DNA of 18,073 nucleotides from Candidatus Nanohalarchaeota archaeon (GTDB taxonomy: Archaea > EX4484-52 > B79-G9), in assembly GCA_017610525.1 (NCBI GenBank), contig JAFCBW010000008.1, positions 1-18,073 on the forward strand, given 5' to 3'. This document shows positions 16,435 through 18,073 of the stretch, piece by piece. Each line of letters opens with the position of its first letter. The first letter of the stretch is position 1. The notes below the pieces were generated by a model that did not search any database, was not told the DNA's origin, and was given only the letters and a program-made list of their open reading frames with translations. Position numbers and translations under genes: made by a program.

Positions 16435-16635
16435 TCGTTATAAAGTATATACCGCGATAAAAATGCTTAGGATTCTCCAATTGTCACCAATATCCTATGA
16501 TTTTTTATCGTATATAAAGTATATACCGCGATAAAAATGCTTAGGATTCTCCATTTTTTATCGTATATAAAGTATATACCGCGATAAAAATGCTTAGGAT
16601 TCTCCAATTGTCACCAATATCCTATGATTTTTTAT
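16431..16635. repeat. Three-copy intergenic direct repeat with internal dyad and TATA-like core
   Basis: A unit of about 50 bp occurs at 16431-16479, 16504-16553 and 16557-16606. Each copy has TTTATCG and CGATAAA as perfect inverted arms around an AT-rich spacer (in copy 2, arms 16504-16510 and 16529-16535). The spacer contains TATATAAAGTATATA, itself nearly palindromic; copy 1 has TTATAAAG by loss of a base. Each unit ends GCTTAGGATTCTCCA. Copies 1 and 3 are followed by the same 29 bp (16480-16508 and 16607-16635), giving a second short dyad, TAGGAT with ATCCTA. Copy 2 lacks this tail. The array fills the gap between the hydrolase gene and the Yip1 gene, whose stop codon lies inside the last tail. 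It could be a tandem operator/promoter set or a remnant of a small mobile repeat. Confidence 0.9.
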
Positions 16636-17282
16636 TGTCTGGTTTGTATATTTTGCATCGACTGACCTGCTTGTGCCATAATCTCAGTTTGTACACTCGT
16701 GACCCATATATACGCCAGAGAAGCAAAAATCACGCTTATGATAATCAGAACTACCGTAATTAGAACAAAAATCAGCACAACCGCAATAACCACGCGCAAG
16801 GTAGTGATTTCATGCACCTCTCTATAGGCGACAATGAGTACATATAAAGCATATATCCCGACCAGAATATTGACAATAGGGATCCACACAATCAAAGATA
16901 ATGCTGTCATGTAAGCGCCGACCCTAAATGTTGCCTGATAATTTTTCTTAGCACCGACCAGTTTAAGGATAATGTGGTATATTGCAGAAGAGACAAATAA
17001 CCCGATTGCACCTAAAACAGTCGCAGAAAGAAGCCATAGCACCACAAATGCATTCATATCTAATCCTAGAGACACAAGAGCCTGCTCTAACTGTAGTAAT
17101 TGCATCTTCTCCGAAGTTGCAAAGAACATAACAATAGACAATATTGATGCGACAGCCAGATTAAACACAGCAAACCTGAACGGCTCTCCATATCCTCCCT
17201 CAGCAGGCATACTTTTGAAGAACTCTTTCGGGTGAAACATAACTGCTTTAGCAGTCCTGTACCAGTTGTTTATAAATTCCAT
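16632..17282 (-). CDS. Yip1-like multi-pass membrane protein with pilin-like C-terminal segment
   Basis: This 216-residue protein has the Yip1-domain look: a cytosolic N-terminus with FHPKEFFKSMPAEGGYGEPFRFA (16-38), then about five hydrophobic segments (about 36-56, 77-103, 118-137, 138-154, 164-192). YHIILKLVGAKKNYQATFRV (102-121) lies between segments 2 and 3. Yip1 proteins are membrane proteins of poorly known role in prokaryotes. The last segment ends FASLAYIWVTSVQTEIMAQ, resembling the hydrophobic N-terminal helix of archaeal pilins and archaellins, as if a pilin stem were fused to the end. The neighbour upstream is a longer paralog. The TATA box at 17314-17321 is about 35 bp before the ATG, giving a leader of about 8 bases. 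The stop lies in the flanking repeat tail. Confidence 0.82.
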   Translation of the reverse strand: MEFINNWYRTAKAVMFHPKEFFKSMPAEGGYGEPFRFAVFNLAVASILSIVMFFATSEKMQLLQLEQALVSLGLDMNAFVVLWLLSATVLGAIGLFVSSAIYHIILKLVGAKKNYQATFRVGAYMTALSLIVWIPIVNILVGIYALYVLIVAYREVHEITTLRVVIAVVLIFVLITVVLIIISVIFASLAYIWVTSVQTEIMAQAGQSMQNIQTRQ

Positions 17283-17313
17283 TCTACCACATTACAACTT
17301 TAGTACTCTATAC

Positions 17314-17321
17314 TTATATAA
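17314..17321 (-). promoter_or_regulatory. TATA box of the complete Yip1-like gene
   Basis: TTATATAA on the minus strand predicts a start of transcription near 17291, about 8 bases before the ATG at 17282. The gene thus seems to be transcribed apart from its upstream paralog. Confidence 0.5.
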
Positions 17322-17340
17322 TCGCCGCACACAGGCAAAT

Positions 17341-18073
17341 TCACTCATTAGCTAATGTTCCACCGGATGTAGCCCAGTCAAACACCTCCCAGCCCGCCTG
17401 TGGCTGCGTGACAGAATCAAATACCGGATCACACTCCGTAACAAATTTTATTTTAGTAAGACTGGACCCTCCACCCGAAAATGCACTGCCTAAATCAACA
17501 TAAAATTCAAGGTATCCATTCTTGTCAATAGTTGTAAGATCAGGATTATTCGTATTCAGTTTAATTGGCAACTGTTTTTCCCCGTCTATCCATACCTCGA
17601 CTCTGGTGATTGTTACAGCATCAACACCCGTATTTAAAACAAACCCATAGAACACTTTATTTGATGAGTCCCATTTTGCATAGTCCCTGTCAAGTTCAAT
17701 ATTAGAATATGCACAAGCTATTTTTTCATCAAAATCCTGGCTATGCTCTACATGTTCTTGTGTAAAGCTACTTATCCAAACGTAAGCCATGCCCGCTGCT
17801 GCTATTGCCATCATGAGTAGCATGACAATCGGCACAAGAACCACAATAGCACATCTCATGAAACTGATCTCATGAACTACTTTTAAAGCGATAATCATGA
17901 TGCGAAATACATAGATAGCAATAACAAATGCAATCACAGTTGTTATGATATTATTAATCGAGATAATCGACATAAATATATTAAACACAGAAAGATACGC
18001 AAACACCCTGAATGTCGCCTCAAAATTCTTTCTTGCGCCGACAATCCTTAGAAGTATGTGATATACTCCTGCC
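17341..18073 (-). CDS. Partial Yip1-like membrane protein fused to a pilin-like extracellular domain
   Basis: The 3' part of a gene runs off the right edge. Reading in from 18073 gives GVYHILLRIVGARKNFEATFRV, which aligns with YHIILKLVGAKKNYQATFRV of the complete neighbour, so the gene must start outside the window; the GTG at 18006 is not the start. Hydrophobic segments follow, the last ending AAAGMAYVWISSFTQEH, much like the first protein's end. This copy then adds about 130 residues: beta-rich sequence (FYGFVLNTGVDAVTITRVEVW, YLEFYVDLGSAF) with two Cys, ending FDWATSGGTLANE. The hydrophobic-helix-plus-beta-domain layout is that of archaeal type IV pilin-like proteins, here joined to a Yip1 membrane region. 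The topology would put the beta domain outside the cell. Tandem duplication with gain or loss of the domain is the likely history. Confidence 0.8.
   Translation of the reverse strand, partial: AGVYHILLRIVGARKNFEATFRVFAYLSVFNIFMSIISINNIITTVIAFVIAIYVFRIMIIALKVVHEISFMRCAIVVLVPIVMLLMMAIAAAGMAYVWISSFTQEHVEHSQDFDEKIACAYSNIELDRDYAKWDSSNKVFYGFVLNTGVDAVTITRVEVWIDGEKQLPIKLNTNNPDLTTIDKNGYLEFYVDLGSAFSGGGSSLTKIKFVTECDPVFDSVTQPQAGWEVFDWATSGGTLANE

Noticed and set aside
16400..16480. N-terminal extension of the hydrolase (MENPKHFYRGIYF...) encoded by the repeat
   Set aside because: It would start with TTG, lies in the intergenic repeat array, and adds residues not expected in the family; the ATG at 16399 has suitable TATA spacing.
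16431..16635. CRISPR array
   Set aside because: Only three copies, with gaps of about 24 and 3 bp, and the longer gap sequence is itself repeated after copy 3; there are no unique equal-length spacers and no cas genes.

Overview
The window looks archaeal. It carries a family B replicative DNA polymerase with a C-terminal PCNA-binding peptide, a stand-alone alpha subunit of ADP-forming acetyl-CoA synthetase, a circularly permuted GTPase, and several secreted proteins with archaeal-style C-terminal anchors. Most start codons lie about 26 bp downstream of a TATA-like box with no Shine-Dalgarno sequence, which suggests mostly leaderless transcripts. I cannot name the lineage; an uncultivated euryarchaeal or DPANN-type group fits. 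The genes are densely packed and no gene-free stretch exceeds about 235 bp.

Layout. On the left, a small membrane protein (minus strand) is divergent from the DNA polymerase (608-3109). Next comes a plus-strand surface-protein cluster (3167-11311): a frameshifted, internally deleted Cys-rich protein; a two-gene overlapping pair made of a 553-aa single-pass beta-rich membrane protein and a 1019-aa Cys-rich repeat protein; and a 696-aa Cys-rich protein. Three of these four share a C-terminal module of about 160 residues ending in S-R-S/T-P-G-L-N, a hydrophobic stretch and a short polar tail. This resembles the archaeosortase (PGF-CTERM) sorting signal but with a different motif.

The right half (11308-18073) is all minus strand: acdA (tail-to-tail with the cluster, stop codons overlapping in CTAG), a small acidic protein of unknown function, a GTPase coupled to a frameshifted YjbQ-family gene, a tandem-duplicated CobA/CobO-like corrinoid adenosyltransferase preceded by a probable cobalamin riboswitch, a metallo-beta-lactamase-fold hydrolase, an array of three intergenic repeats, and two adjacent Yip1-like membrane proteins, the second cut by the window edge.

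How the parts fit. The surface proteins probably form a co-evolving, recombining cell-envelope set. The riboswitch and the duplicated CobA-like enzyme point to B12-responsive control of corrinoid salvage. AcdA links to acetate/ATP metabolism. The Yip1 pair ends in a pilin-like hydrophobic segment and, in one case, a beta-rich extracellular domain. The strongest candidates for something new are the riboswitch plus pseudo-P-loop CobA fusion, the PGLN-type tails, and the dyad-bearing repeat array.
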